A DNA stretch of 64,000 nt from contig NZ_CP163439.1 of assembly GCF_041052385.1 (NCBI RefSeq), positions 3,523,001 to 3,587,000 on the forward strand, in the 5' to 3' direction. The translations under genes and the position numbers were made by a program. Shown in pieces: positions 22,582-31,269 of this stretch (the stretch's first letter is position 1; every line of letters starts with the position of its first letter). Below the pieces are notes generated by a model. The model had not been told where the DNA came from, searched no databases, and was given only the letters and a program-made list of their open reading frames with translations. The DNA comes from Streptomyces sp. R28. Lineage in GTDB: Bacteria > Actinomycetota > Actinomycetes > Streptomycetales > Streptomycetaceae.

Positions 22582-24432
22582 TCACACTCCCCGGTCCGCG
22601 GCTTCGCGGGCCCGGGCGAGCGAGTCGAGCTGTCCCAGCACGTCGAGCGTCAACGCGTAGGCCGTACCCGGCTGTTCGTCCACGAGGCTGCGGGCTCGGC
22701 GCAACTTGACCTCGATGTTCCTGAGTTCCATTCCGTGCCGGCCGGCGTCCGTGGGCGCGGGTTCCATCTGTTCGTTGCCCAGGAGGTGGGCGGACTCGCT
22801 GAGCAACGCCCTTGCCAGCTCGGTGAGTTCGAGGCTGCGGATCGGTGGCTGGCGGTACATCTCGTGGGCCTGGACCATGACCTCGGTGACCCGCTCGGTG
22901 ATGCTCCACGACACCGGCACGCGGCGCTTGTGGATCTCCGCGTCGGGATAGGCGGCGTGGATGTTGTCCCACAGGCCGACGCCCTCGCCGTCGCGGATAC
23001 GGCGCCGCCACATGTGGTCGAAGATGTCCTCGGCGAGTCTGAGCAGCCGGTCGTGCGAGGCGAGGTTGCGCGACAGCGTGCACAGCTGGACGGTCCGCTT
23101 CAGCAGCTGTGCCGAGAAGTCGGTCATGGACCACGTCATGGGCGGGCCGATCCGCTCGCTGCCCTGCAACGGCAGGGCGACGCCCACGTTGTGCAGCTGG
23201 TGGACCATGGGGTCCTCGCGGGTCATCCGGCTGGTGATGCGGCCGCGTTCGGCGAGGCGTTCCATGACGCCGACGGTGCGGGTCAGGTCGTCGTCGGTGG
23301 CGCGGCGGCGCATCAGGTCGTGCACGAGGATGGCGGCGACGGAGAGGGAGAAGTACTCGGACTCCAGCTTCTGTCCCGTCGTACGCCAGGGAATGTCCTC
23401 CAGGGGCCAGCGGTCGTCGTTGAAGCGGGCGATGCGGGACCAGTACTGCTGGGTGAGCTCCCAGCGCAGCCGGAGCGCCTCGGCGAGCTTCTGCTGTTCG
23501 GTGTTGAGCAGGCCCAGGGTGAGGGTCCGCTCGGAGAACAGGTCCTGGATACCGTCGAGCGCGACCACGGTGAAATAGAGATACGGCACCGCGCTGGCGA
23601 CGCCCTCGGGCTGCGGCCCGATGGGTTCACTGGTCTCGACCTCGGGAGCGCCCTTGACCATGCTCCAGGCCCAGCCGCACTCGAAGAGCTGGTTCTCGTC
23701 CTTGAGGCCTTCCTGGACGTCGATACCGAGGAACACGCTCTCGTTGATCGCCGCGCGCAGCGGACGGAAGCGAGTCTGGAACTTGTTCAGCACCTGCCGC
23801 TGCGACAGCCGCCCCTGGCCCAGGAGTTCGCCGAGGGTACGGCCCTGGGAGGAGTCGGTGTCGAAGACGTTGACGATGAAGGAGCGCAGCAGGCTGACCA
23901 TGGCGGCGGTGAGCCGGTTGCTGGTGGCCTGGCGCAGTTCGGCGATCGTCTCCTTGATGTCGCTGCGCCGGGTCCTGGTCTCGTAGACCTTGAGGAAGCC
24001 GAGCGTGGCGAGGCACAGGGTGATCGACATGGAGAACGAGTCGACCACGCCGAGTCGGCGCTGCTCCTCGGTGAGTTCCTTGGTCTTGTCCCGGGCGCCG
24101 AAGTAGTAACCCCCGGCGAACGTGGGCCGCTTGTCCTCGCCGGTGTGGGTCTGCATGAACTCGGCCGCGGCCGTGACGATGTTGGCCGGGAGGTCCAGCC
24201 TCCCGCCGGCCTTCTTCAGGGCCTGCTGGACGTCGTCCTGGGTGGTGTCCGGGTCGTCCAGCCGGAACGCGGGGATCTCAGTGGCGGGGTACAGCAGGCA
24301 GAGGAGCCGCTCTGCGTCGGCAACACTGCTCACTCCGCCCCATTCGCCCCAGTCCCACTCTCCCCCGTCGAAAGAGTGGCGAGCGATCGCCTGCCAGATG
24401 TCCAGCAGATGCTGGCGTGGCTTGATCTGCAT
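22582..24432 (-). CDS. SCO2524-family protein
   Basis: A 616-residue, largely helical cytoplasmic protein, the biggest in the operon. It opens MQIKPRQHLLDIWQAIARHS and includes FSMSITLCLATLGFLKVYE near residue 140 and long amphipathic helices toward the end (IEVKLRRARSLVDEQPG). No transmembrane or nucleotide-binding motif is visible. It stops 3 bp before the P-loop gene start. Assigned to the SCO2524 family by recall and position. A scaffold role is conceivable but only a guess. Confidence 0.8.
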   Translation of the reverse strand: MQIKPRQHLLDIWQAIARHSFDGGEWDWGEWGGVSSVADAERLLCLLYPATEIPAFRLDDPDTTQDDVQQALKKAGGRLDLPANIVTAAAEFMQTHTGEDKRPTFAGGYYFGARDKTKELTEEQRRLGVVDSFSMSITLCLATLGFLKVYETRTRRSDIKETIAELRQATSNRLTAAMVSLLRSFIVNVFDTDSSQGRTLGELLGQGRLSQRQVLNKFQTRFRPLRAAINESVFLGIDVQEGLKDENQLFECGWAWSMVKGAPEVETSEPIGPQPEGVASAVPYLYFTVVALDGIQDLFSERTLTLGLLNTEQQKLAEALRLRWELTQQYWSRIARFNDDRWPLEDIPWRTTGQKLESEYFSLSVAAILVHDLMRRRATDDDLTRTVGVMERLAERGRITSRMTREDPMVHQLHNVGVALPLQGSERIGPPMTWSMTDFSAQLLKRTVQLCTLSRNLASHDRLLRLAEDIFDHMWRRRIRDGEGVGLWDNIHAAYPDAEIHKRRVPVSWSITERVTEVMVQAHEMYRQPPIRSLELTELARALLSESAHLLGNEQMEPAPTDAGRHGMELRNIEVKLRRARSLVDEQPGTAYALTLDVLGQLDSLARAREAADRGV

Positions 24433-24503
24433 CCCATGCCCCTCACACAGGCCGCCCTGCCATCAGTTGAGCAATTCACTTTTCTCTTGTGAAGATTCGC
24501 CGA

Positions 24504-25301
24504 TCAGCTGACCGGAATGTCCACATCCGAATTACGGCGCCAACCGTGGGCGACAATCATGCCCTTGTACCCCTCGCGTACCCGCGCCGAGGATTTGAGC
24601 GGCCTGACTTTGAAGTCCCTCGCAAACCGCTCCAGGCTCGCGTACACGTCAGACTCTCCCACGTCACAGGCGGGGAAGAAATGCTTACCCGCGTGATAAC
24701 CCTGTGAATGCGCCATGAAAGCGGCGGCGAACGGGGCACCGGGGGCCAGGCAGCGCATGAAGCGCTCCACACCCAGCGCGAACTCGCCGGGGGAGGTCGT
24801 CATCGACTCGGCGACGAAGAACATGGTCCCCACGGACCAACGCCCCTCGTACCGCTTGAGTTCGAAGATGTCACCCTGCTCGACCTTGACGACCTTGCGG
24901 AACTTCTCACGCGGGTCCACGTCAAGGGAGCGGTAGGACTTCTTCCGGCACAGGGCGCTCCAGAACTTGTCCCAGTTCTCCCCGTAGGAGTCGACCTGGT
25001 CGTCCAGGTACTCCACGTTCGAGGAGGAGCGCTCGAAGAGGGTGATCTCGTCGCACCACGGCAGCATGGCCAGTGCGGGATAGAGATTGACGCCGGCGCC
25101 CACATCGATGCCGGAAACCGGCCCGATGCCCTGCTTCTGAAAATGATCGCCGAAATGATCCCGGATGATCTGCAGGATCTCCGCGTCCTCTTCCTGTAAG
25201 TCGCGGTAATTGTGATCAAGGTAGGCGATCGAGTCGAATGCCTCGTCCCATGGCACATCGGCATTCTTCACCTGGACGCCCCCCGACGATCTCTGGGTCA
25301 T
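24504..25301 (-). CDS. SCO2525-family SAM-dependent methyltransferase
   Basis: About 265 residues from ATG 25301 (other in-frame ATGs at 25349 and 25358; none has a clear ribosome site). SAM motif I is GIDVGAGVNLYPALAML, followed by DEITLFERSSSNVEYLDDQV, which resembles NNMT/PNMT/TEMT small-molecule N-methyltransferases. A later TMFFVAESMTTSPGEFALGV fits motif post-III. It is first in the seven-gene operon, 71 bp before the SCO2524-like gene. Its substrate may be a nucleotide-like or amine compound; not predictable. Confidence 0.85.
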   Translation of the reverse strand: MTQRSSGGVQVKNADVPWDEAFDSIAYLDHNYRDLQEEDAEILQIIRDHFGDHFQKQGIGPVSGIDVGAGVNLYPALAMLPWCDEITLFERSSSNVEYLDDQVDSYGENWDKFWSALCRKKSYRSLDVDPREKFRKVVKVEQGDIFELKRYEGRWSVGTMFFVAESMTTSPGEFALGVERFMRCLAPGAPFAAAFMAHSQGYHAGKHFFPACDVGESDVYASLERFARDFKVRPLKSSARVREGYKGMIVAHGWRRNSDVDIPVS

Positions 25302-25481
25302 TCCACCAACGGTACCAAAAGCAGGCGCATCGGGAGCGCGTTGGGGCATTAACTTCATGCGGTCTTGAAGAGCCGGACCACGCTCCTCAAGATGGGCGGA
25401 CCTCGGCTGAGCAGCTGAAACGGCAGGCAACAGGTACTCACCCGTACGAGTGACTCCATTCCATCACACAGGGGGCGGCTG

Positions 25482-26063
25482 ATGGCTGTACCGGAGGAAC
25501 GTTTCCCTTTCCCGGGCGGCACGACTGACCAGGCATTCTTCGCCGACAGCGCCGACCGGCCGCTGACCATGAGGGGCGTCACCGAGGCGGATCTGCCCGA
25601 ACTCCTCCGCGTGGACAGGGAGGTCTTCCCGGAGGAGCCGTACCCCTACTTCGTACTGCGCCAGCACTTCGACGCGCACGGCGACCGCTTCCTCGTCCTC
25701 GACGACGGCGCGTGCCTGCACGGCTACGTCCTCTTCGTCAACACGTCGGACGGCTACGTGTGCTGGGTCCTGAGCCTGGCCGTCAGCGCCGACCAGCGGG
25801 GTCGCGGGCTGGGCAAGCGGCTGATGCTGGAGGTGCTGCGGCAGCTGCGCAGGGAGCGGGTCCATGAGGTGCGGCTGACCGTGGAGCCGACGAATGCGGC
25901 GGCGATCCAGCTGTACCGGTCGCTGGGGTTCTCGACCGAGGGAGGGGTGCACCGGGATTACCTGGGGCCCGGGGAGGACCGGGTGATCATGACGTTGGGA
26001 TTGGGGATGGGGCCGGAGGTAGGGCCGGGAATGGGGCCGGGAATGGGTTCGAAGCTGGGGTAA
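25482..26063 (+). CDS. GNAT-family N-acetyltransferase (RimI-like)
   Basis: A 193-residue acetyltransferase. After a ~30-residue leader, MRGVTEADLPELLRVDREVF opens the GNAT domain; SLAVSADQRGRGLGKRLMLEV is the acetyl-CoA binding motif A, and EPTNAAAIQLYRSLGFST is motif B, as in RimI-type enzymes. The C-terminus is a low-complexity run of GMGP repeats (residues ~175-193) from a GGGATGGGGCCG-type DNA repeat, probably a recent expansion. It is divergent from the methyltransferase gene and has its own promoter region. Confidence 0.88.
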   Translation: MAVPEERFPFPGGTTDQAFFADSADRPLTMRGVTEADLPELLRVDREVFPEEPYPYFVLRQHFDAHGDRFLVLDDGACLHGYVLFVNTSDGYVCWVLSLAVSADQRGRGLGKRLMLEVLRQLRRERVHEVRLTVEPTNAAAIQLYRSLGFSTEGGVHRDYLGPGEDRVIMTLGLGMGPEVGPGMGPGMGSKLG

Positions 26064-26129
26064 TCCCCAGGAAGGATCGGGGAGTTACCGGGATATGACG
26101 TTTCGTCACTCCCCGCCAGGCTGCTGTGC

Positions 26130-27611
26130 ATGAAGCAGATCACCAAGAACGCCGCCCTGATCGCCGCCGCCTCCGGAGTCGCCTTCGGGCTCGTCACCCC
26201 GCTCACCGCGTCCGCCACCGGTGCGCCCGCGCCGCTGAAGTGGACCAAGTGCGAGGGCAGCGGCCTGGATCCACGGCAGGAGTGCGCGACCCTCTCCGTA
26301 CCGATGGACTACGCCGACCCCGGCGGCCCGAAGACCGACATCGCCGTCTCCCGTATCCCCAGCGAGAAGCCGTCGGACCGCCGGGGCGCCCTGCTGCTCA
26401 TCGCGGGCGGGCCCGGCGGGGACAGCCTCGACGACCCTTCGGGCAAGGGGCAGAAGCTGCCGCAGGAGGTGCGGGACGCCTACGACCTCATCGGGTTCGC
26501 ACCACGGGGCAACGCGCCCTCGACGCCGGTGAGTTGCGAGGTGGGGCAGGACGACCTCGCACGCACGAGGCTGCTCCCCTGGCCCGCCCCCGACGGTTCC
26601 GTCGCCCAGAACATGGCCACCGCCCGGCGCGTGTCGGACGCCTGTGCGCGCAACGGTGGTGAGCTGATCAAGCACATCAGCACCAAGAACAACGCCCGCG
26701 ACATCGACCGTATCCGGGCCGCGCTCGGCGAGCGCAAGCTGTCCGCCTGGGGCGTCTCGTACGGCACGTATGTCGGCGCCGCCTACAGCGAGCTGTTCCC
26801 GCACCGCACCGACCGCATCGTGCTGGACAGCAACGACCACGCCGACCCCGTGCGGGCGGAGCGCGCCTGGCTCCAGGCGTTCGAGGTGGGCGTCGAGGAC
26901 AACTTCCCCGAGTTCGCCAAGTGGGCGTCGGCGCCCGGCAACCCCGACCGGGTCGCCGACACCGCGGCCGAGGTTCGCCCGCTCTTCCTCCGCCTCGCCG
27001 CCCGCCTGGACCGCGAGCCGATCCCCTGGCCCGGTGCCAACCCGGAGGAGCTGAACGGCAATGTGCTGCGCCAGACCATGCTGGACAGCTTCTACGACCC
27101 CGACGACTACCCGGTCCTTGCCAAGCTGATGCTGGCCGCGCAAAAGGGCACGGTGCCGCCCGCGCCGCCGGCCCCGCCGGAGCCGGTGCTGCAGAACTAC
27201 ACCGCGGTCACCGCCGGCACCATCTGCAACGACGGCGCCTGGCCGAAGTCGGCCGCCGTGTACGACAAGGGCGTGGCCGAGAGCCGGGCCAGGTATCCGC
27301 TCACCGCGGGCATGCCGAGGAACGCGATGGTGTGCGCCGCCTGGCCGTGGCAGCCGAAGGAGGCGCCGGTGCGGGTGACCGACCGTGGCCCGTCGAACGT
27401 CCTGCTCGTCCAGAACGAACGGGACGTGGCCACTCCGTTGAGTGGCGCCCTGAAGCTGCGCGCGGCCTTCGGCAGGCGGGCCGTCATGGTCACCGTGAAC
27501 TCGACCGGGCACGACGCCTATCTCGAGAACGGCAACGCGTGCGGCGACGCGGCGGTCTCCCGCTTCCTGGAGACCGGGGAGCGGCCCCGCACGGACCTCT
27601 ACTGCGAGTGA
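26130..27611 (+). CDS. Secreted alpha/beta-hydrolase peptidase (TAP/SlpD-like)
   Basis: A 493-residue exported hydrolase. A Sec signal peptide (MKQITKNAALIAAASGVAFG, cleaved near TASATGAP) precedes the alpha/beta-hydrolase core with the oxyanion loop LIAGGPGGDS, nucleophile elbow GVSYGT (Ser near residue 210), Asp in QNERDVATP and catalytic His in STGHDAYL. The C-terminal part is the TAP-like domain of Streptomyces tripeptidyl aminopeptidases. Several paired cysteines (CEGSGLDPRQEC) suggest disulfides. It probably trims N-terminal peptides outside the cell. No operon partner is evident. Confidence 0.9.
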   Translation: MKQITKNAALIAAASGVAFGLVTPLTASATGAPAPLKWTKCEGSGLDPRQECATLSVPMDYADPGGPKTDIAVSRIPSEKPSDRRGALLLIAGGPGGDSLDDPSGKGQKLPQEVRDAYDLIGFAPRGNAPSTPVSCEVGQDDLARTRLLPWPAPDGSVAQNMATARRVSDACARNGGELIKHISTKNNARDIDRIRAALGERKLSAWGVSYGTYVGAAYSELFPHRTDRIVLDSNDHADPVRAERAWLQAFEVGVEDNFPEFAKWASAPGNPDRVADTAAEVRPLFLRLAARLDREPIPWPGANPEELNGNVLRQTMLDSFYDPDDYPVLAKLMLAAQKGTVPPAPPAPPEPVLQNYTAVTAGTICNDGAWPKSAAVYDKGVAESRARYPLTAGMPRNAMVCAAWPWQPKEAPVRVTDRGPSNVLLVQNERDVATPLSGALKLRAAFGRRAVMVTVNSTGHDAYLENGNACGDAAVSRFLETGERPRTDLYCE

Positions 27612-27653
27612 GCGGTTCGCTGGATGTGCATCGATACGCCGTCAGTTCACTGC

Positions 27654-27722
27654 GGCGCCGTCGTGGCTGGTCGCGCCCACGCGGCGGAGCCGCATATCGA
27701 TACGGCCCCGCGCCCCTCAAGG
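27654..27722. repeat. Dispersed Streptomyces-type intergenic repeat
   Basis: GCGCCGTCGTGGCTGGTCGC, then GGCGGAGCCGCATATCGATA and CCCCGCGCCCCTCAAGGGCGC. Such strings recur between Streptomyces genes. This copy lies between two converging genes and contains complementary GCGCCC/GGGCGC arms that could act as a terminator. Confidence 0.5.
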
Positions 27723-28865
27723 GCGCTTTGCATACCGGCGTGACACAGCGTGGAAGGCCTCCTTCGGCTCCCAGTGCCAGTCCGAGGCCGGGTCGTCGGG
27801 CCGGTCCTTGATCGGCCTGGTGATGGCGTAGCTCGCGAGGTCGAGGTCGTAGCGCGGGTTGTCGGGGCGGTGGGGGGCGTCCGGGGTGACGAACTCGAAG
27901 GCCATGGCCGCGTACAGGCCCATCGACTCGAAGACCTCCAGCAGATCGACCATGTAGGCGGCCTGTGTGCGCTCACTGCGCACCAGGTCGCCCTTGATCT
28001 CGTAAGGCTCCTTCGTGTAGTCGACGATGTTCCAGCCCATGCCGCCCCCCTCGGGGGCGCCGACGTACGTGCACGTGCCGAACTCGGTGATGGCCAGCGG
28101 CTTGCCCCAGCGCAGGTAGCGGCACAACTCGCGTACGTAGGCGGCCGGTTGGCGGTAGTACGAGTAGTAGTCGATCCCGACGACGTCGAAGAGGTTCCAG
28201 TCGACCGGTTCGAACTCCTCGTCCTGGGCGGCGGCGTAGCTCAGCCGGCCGTGGAAGACGGAGCGCCCGACGGCCGCCGCCTTCGCGGTGAAGCGGGCCA
28301 GGCGGCGCTGCATCTTCGCCATGTCGACCGCGCCCTTGAGGAGGTTGTCGACGCGGTCCAGGACCGTCTCCCCCGGCACGATCCCCGGCACGAACAGCCA
28401 GAACTCGCAGCCCACGCTGAAGTCGACGCTCGCGCCCTGCCGGCGCAGCCGCTCCGCGAACCGGCCGCACTCGGCGATGCTCTCCAGGATGTCCCGCTCC
28501 GGTATGCCCCCCAGGGTCGGCTGGAGCCAGACGTGCAGCCCCCGTTCGGCGGCCTCGGCGGCCGTGGCGGTGAGGCGCTCGACGCCGTCGCCGGTGACGT
28601 CGAGGGTGTCGGCGTGCAGTTCGTCGCGGATCACCCGGACGTCCTCGCGCATCCGGGCGGCACTCCACGCGGTCCCGGGTGTCTCGCCCTCCCCGACGGT
28701 GTAGACGACGCCCCTGTGCTTCAGTCGCCTGCGTTCCGATTCCCTGCGCTCCGGCTCCCGTCCGGTCGCCGCGGCCTGCCCCGCGGGCAGCACCGCCCCC
28801 GCCAGCCCGGCGGCCGCCGCCCCCGCCAGAAACCGTGCCCTGCTGATCCCCTTGGTCTTCTCCAT
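27717..28865 (-). CDS. Tat-exported TIM-barrel glycosidase-like protein
   Basis: A 382-residue protein. Its N-terminus MEKTKGISRARFLAGAAAAG resembles a Tat signal with an S-R-A-R rather than a strict S-R-R-x pattern, ending near GQAAATG. The mature chain alternates strands and helices typical of a (beta/alpha)8 barrel: LHVWLQPTLGG, VGCEFWLFVPG, VVGIDYYSYYRQP and KPLAITEFGTCTYVG, the last with a Glu in the position of the nucleophile of clan GH-A enzymes. Relatives are sometimes labelled abortive-infection proteins, without evidence here. A polysaccharide-acting hydrolase is the best guess. Confidence 0.7.
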   Translation of the reverse strand: MEKTKGISRARFLAGAAAAGLAGAVLPAGQAAATGREPERRESERRRLKHRGVVYTVGEGETPGTAWSAARMREDVRVIRDELHADTLDVTGDGVERLTATAAEAAERGLHVWLQPTLGGIPERDILESIAECGRFAERLRRQGASVDFSVGCEFWLFVPGIVPGETVLDRVDNLLKGAVDMAKMQRRLARFTAKAAAVGRSVFHGRLSYAAAQDEEFEPVDWNLFDVVGIDYYSYYRQPAAYVRELCRYLRWGKPLAITEFGTCTYVGAPEGGGMGWNIVDYTKEPYEIKGDLVRSERTQAAYMVDLLEVFESMGLYAAMAFEFVTPDAPHRPDNPRYDLDLASYAITRPIKDRPDDPASDWHWEPKEAFHAVSRRYAKRP

Positions 28866-29027
28866 ACGGCCACTGTGGCGAGCGCGGCGCCGCAGCACCG
28901 TCCGCCGATGGTCTACGGCGCCGCAACCAAGGAATGCGACAGAGCGTCGATCACTGAAGAGATCGTCGAAGGCCCACGAGCGAAGGAGAGCAAGATCTTA
29001 AGCGCCGCTTCAACCCCCGAGTCCGCG

Positions 29028-29921
29028 ATGACCCGACGCACGCTGCTGACGGCCGGCACCGCCGCGACCGCGGCCGCCCTGCTCGCGAACACCCCCGCCC
29101 ACGCCACCCCCGGCGACGACGACGTCACCGCCCGCCTCCGCGCGCTGGAGGAACAACACGGCGCCCGCCTGGGCGTGTTCGCCCACAACCTCGCCACGAA
29201 GCAGACCGTCTGCCACCGCGCCGACGAACGGTTCCCGGTCTGCTCCCTCTTCAAGACCCTGGCGGCCGCGGCCGTACTGCGCGACCTGGACCGGGACGGC
29301 GAGGTGCTCGCCAAGCGCATCCACTACACGGCGGACGACCTGGTGGAGAACTCCAAGGAGACCGAGAAGCACCTGGCCACCGGTATGACCGTCGCCGAAC
29401 TCGCCGACGTGGCCATCCGGTTCAGCGACAACACGGCCGGAAACCTCCTCCTGCGCGAACTCGGCGGCCCCACCGCCGTCACCCGCTTCGCCCGCTCCCT
29501 CGGCGACCCGGTGACCCGCCTCGACCGCTGGGAGACGGAGCTCAACTCGGCGGAGCCGTGGCGCGTCACGGACACCACGAGCCCGCGCGCGATCGGCCGG
29601 ACCTACGCCCGCCTCGTCCTCGGCAACGCCCTGAACCGCCCCGACCGCGACCTCCTCACCCACTGGCTGCTGAACAACACCACCAGCACCAACCGCTTCC
29701 GCGCCGGCCTGCCCAAGACCTGGACGATCGCGGACAAGACGGGCGGCGGCTTCTACGGTGCGAACAACGACGTGGGGATCGCCTGGACCGAGGACGGCAC
29801 CCCGCTCGTCCTGGCGGTCCAGACGACACAGCCGGCGCAGGACGCGGCGCTGGACCACGCCCTGATCGTCGAGACGGCGGCTCTCCTGGCGGAAACACTC
29901 ACGTCAACTACCCGTCGCTAA
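29028..29921 (+). CDS. Class A beta-lactamase (C-terminus supplied by an IS end)
   Basis: A 297-residue exported serine beta-lactamase. The Tat-like signal MTRRTLLTAGTAATAAALL ends near PAHATP. All active-site motifs are intact: CSLFK (Ser-x-x-Lys, ~72), FSDNTAGN (SDN, ~133), WETELN (Glu with ELN, ~168) and ADKTGGG (KTG, ~237). It should hydrolyse penicillins or cephalosporins outside the membrane. The last residues STTRR and the TAA stop lie inside the terminal hairpin of the adjacent IS605-type element, so insertion replaced the native tail. An AAGGAGAG lies too far upstream (28983) to decide the start. Confidence 0.92.
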   Translation: MTRRTLLTAGTAATAAALLANTPAHATPGDDDVTARLRALEEQHGARLGVFAHNLATKQTVCHRADERFPVCSLFKTLAAAAVLRDLDRDGEVLAKRIHYTADDLVENSKETEKHLATGMTVAELADVAIRFSDNTAGNLLLRELGGPTAVTRFARSLGDPVTRLDRWETELNSAEPWRVTDTTSPRAIGRTYARLVLGNALNRPDRDLLTHWLLNNTTSTNRFRAGLPKTWTIADKTGGGFYGANNDVGIAWTEDGTPLVLAVQTTQPAQDAALDHALIVETAALLAETLTSTTRR

Positions 29922-29930
29922 AGCGACGGG
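29911..29930. repeat. Right-end subterminal hairpin of the IS element
   Basis: Nine-bp perfect stem with a 2-nt loop, of the type recognised by Y1 transposases of the IS200/IS605 group. It also contains the beta-lactamase stop codon. Confidence 0.8.
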
Positions 29931-31066
29931 CTTGCACAGCGGGCACCACTGGCTGTGGCGCCGCGCTTGCGTCCTGTCCCATGCCCGGGTTTGGGGGGTG
30001 GGTCTGGGGTGGTTGACTGCGCCCCGCGTCGCCACAACTGTTCCGCACGTGCACGGATGTTGCGGGAGCCGTTACGGTCTGCGTGATCAACGAATCCGCA
30101 GGACCGGCACGCGAACCACGCCTGTGAGACGCGGTTCGCCTTGTCCACGTGGCCGCACTCGGCGCAGGTGCGCGAGGTGTACGCCGGACCGACGTGCACC
30201 AGGGGCACTCCCGCCTTGCGGGCCTTGTACGCGATGAACGCTCCGAGCTGGGCGAAGCTCCAGCTGGAGTGGGTGGCCCGTTGGGGCTTGCGAAGCCGTA
30301 CCCGCTGGCCCGCCGCGCTTCCTTACGCCTGCGTTTCTTCAACCGGCGCTTGGCGGACGGGGTGTTCTTGCGTTGCAGCTTGGTGCGCAGCGTGCGTTCG
30401 CGCCGCCGCCCCCGGTTCAGGGCGCGCCCGGCCATGATCTGGCCGTCCGAGGTGGTGGCGATGTTCACGATGCCCAGATCAATGCCCAGGAACCCGGCCG
30501 GATCGGCATTCTGCTCGGCTTCGGGGATCTCGCAGGTGGCCTGCAGGAACCACATGCCGTCCCGGGCGATCAGGTCGGACTCGCCCTTGCGGTGAAGGGC
30601 CAGCCGGGCCAGCTGCTCCGGGGAGGCGGTGAACGCCACGCCCTTCAACCGGCCCGACAGGGTCCAGATGGAGATGGTCCGCTGCGGGATCTGCCAGGAC
30701 AGCATCCGGTCGTCATAGGGCTGGCTGCGCGCCCTCCGGGCGGAAGGCGATCGGTTTCTCGGTGGCCCGCCGGTAGCGTTTGGACCACGACTTGCCCAGG
30801 TTCCCGGCCTTCAGGTTCGCCCTCAGCGTGGCGTACGCGTCACAGGTCTTCTTGATGACGTGCTGAGCGGCCTGAGCACCCAGCCCCCACCGCTGCTTGA
30901 CCTCGGCGTAGGTGTGCTCGCGCAGCGCGAAATTCCGCTTCACATCCTTCTCGAACGCCACCCCGGACACCCAGGAAGCCGCCTCGTTGCAGGCATGCAG
31001 GGTCGCCTCAAGTGCCGCCGCCTGCACGCGCGTCGGCAACAGCTTGACCTGCACCACCAGCTTCAT
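29918..31066 (-). pseudogene. tnpB: tnpB, RNA-guided nuclease relic of an IS605-type element
   Basis: The reading frame is broken in three pieces. The N-terminal part (31066-30713) starts MKLVVQVKLLPTRVQAAALE. At about 30718-30728 a 4-bp tandem duplication (AGCCAGCC) shifts the frame; the next piece carries RuvC-I (FLGIDLGIVNIA, catalytic Asp). After RRRKEARR a deletion of roughly 100 bp joins directly to QRVRLRKPQRATHSSWSF in another frame, removing RuvC-II with its catalytic Glu. The last piece has the zinc finger CAECGH ... CRSCG and RuvC-III Asp (DHADRNGSRNI). It cannot make an active nuclease. Confidence 0.85.
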
Positions 31067-31269
31067 GACACCCGACCCTACGAGCACGGCTGCACAAACA
31101 GACGATTTTCGCACACCTGCCCCACTTTCCAGTGACGAGTCGCCCGGGTGTTCGGTGTCGCCGGCCCCGCCGACTGCTCCACGGGCGCTCCGCGCCCCCA
31201 GATGCTGCGACGCTCCGCGCCGCCCTCACCAGACGCGACTCCTCCCAGGGCTGAAGCCCCGGGGTTTCC

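Noticed and set aside
21988..24492. 834-codon plus-strand frame
   Set aside because: Antisense to the SCO2524-like and P-loop genes; no start signal or protein-like pattern.
28866..29027. Possible blaI/blaR-type operator before the beta-lactamase
   Set aside because: Only a weak CGATC...GATCG inverted repeat is present and no regulator gene lies nearby.
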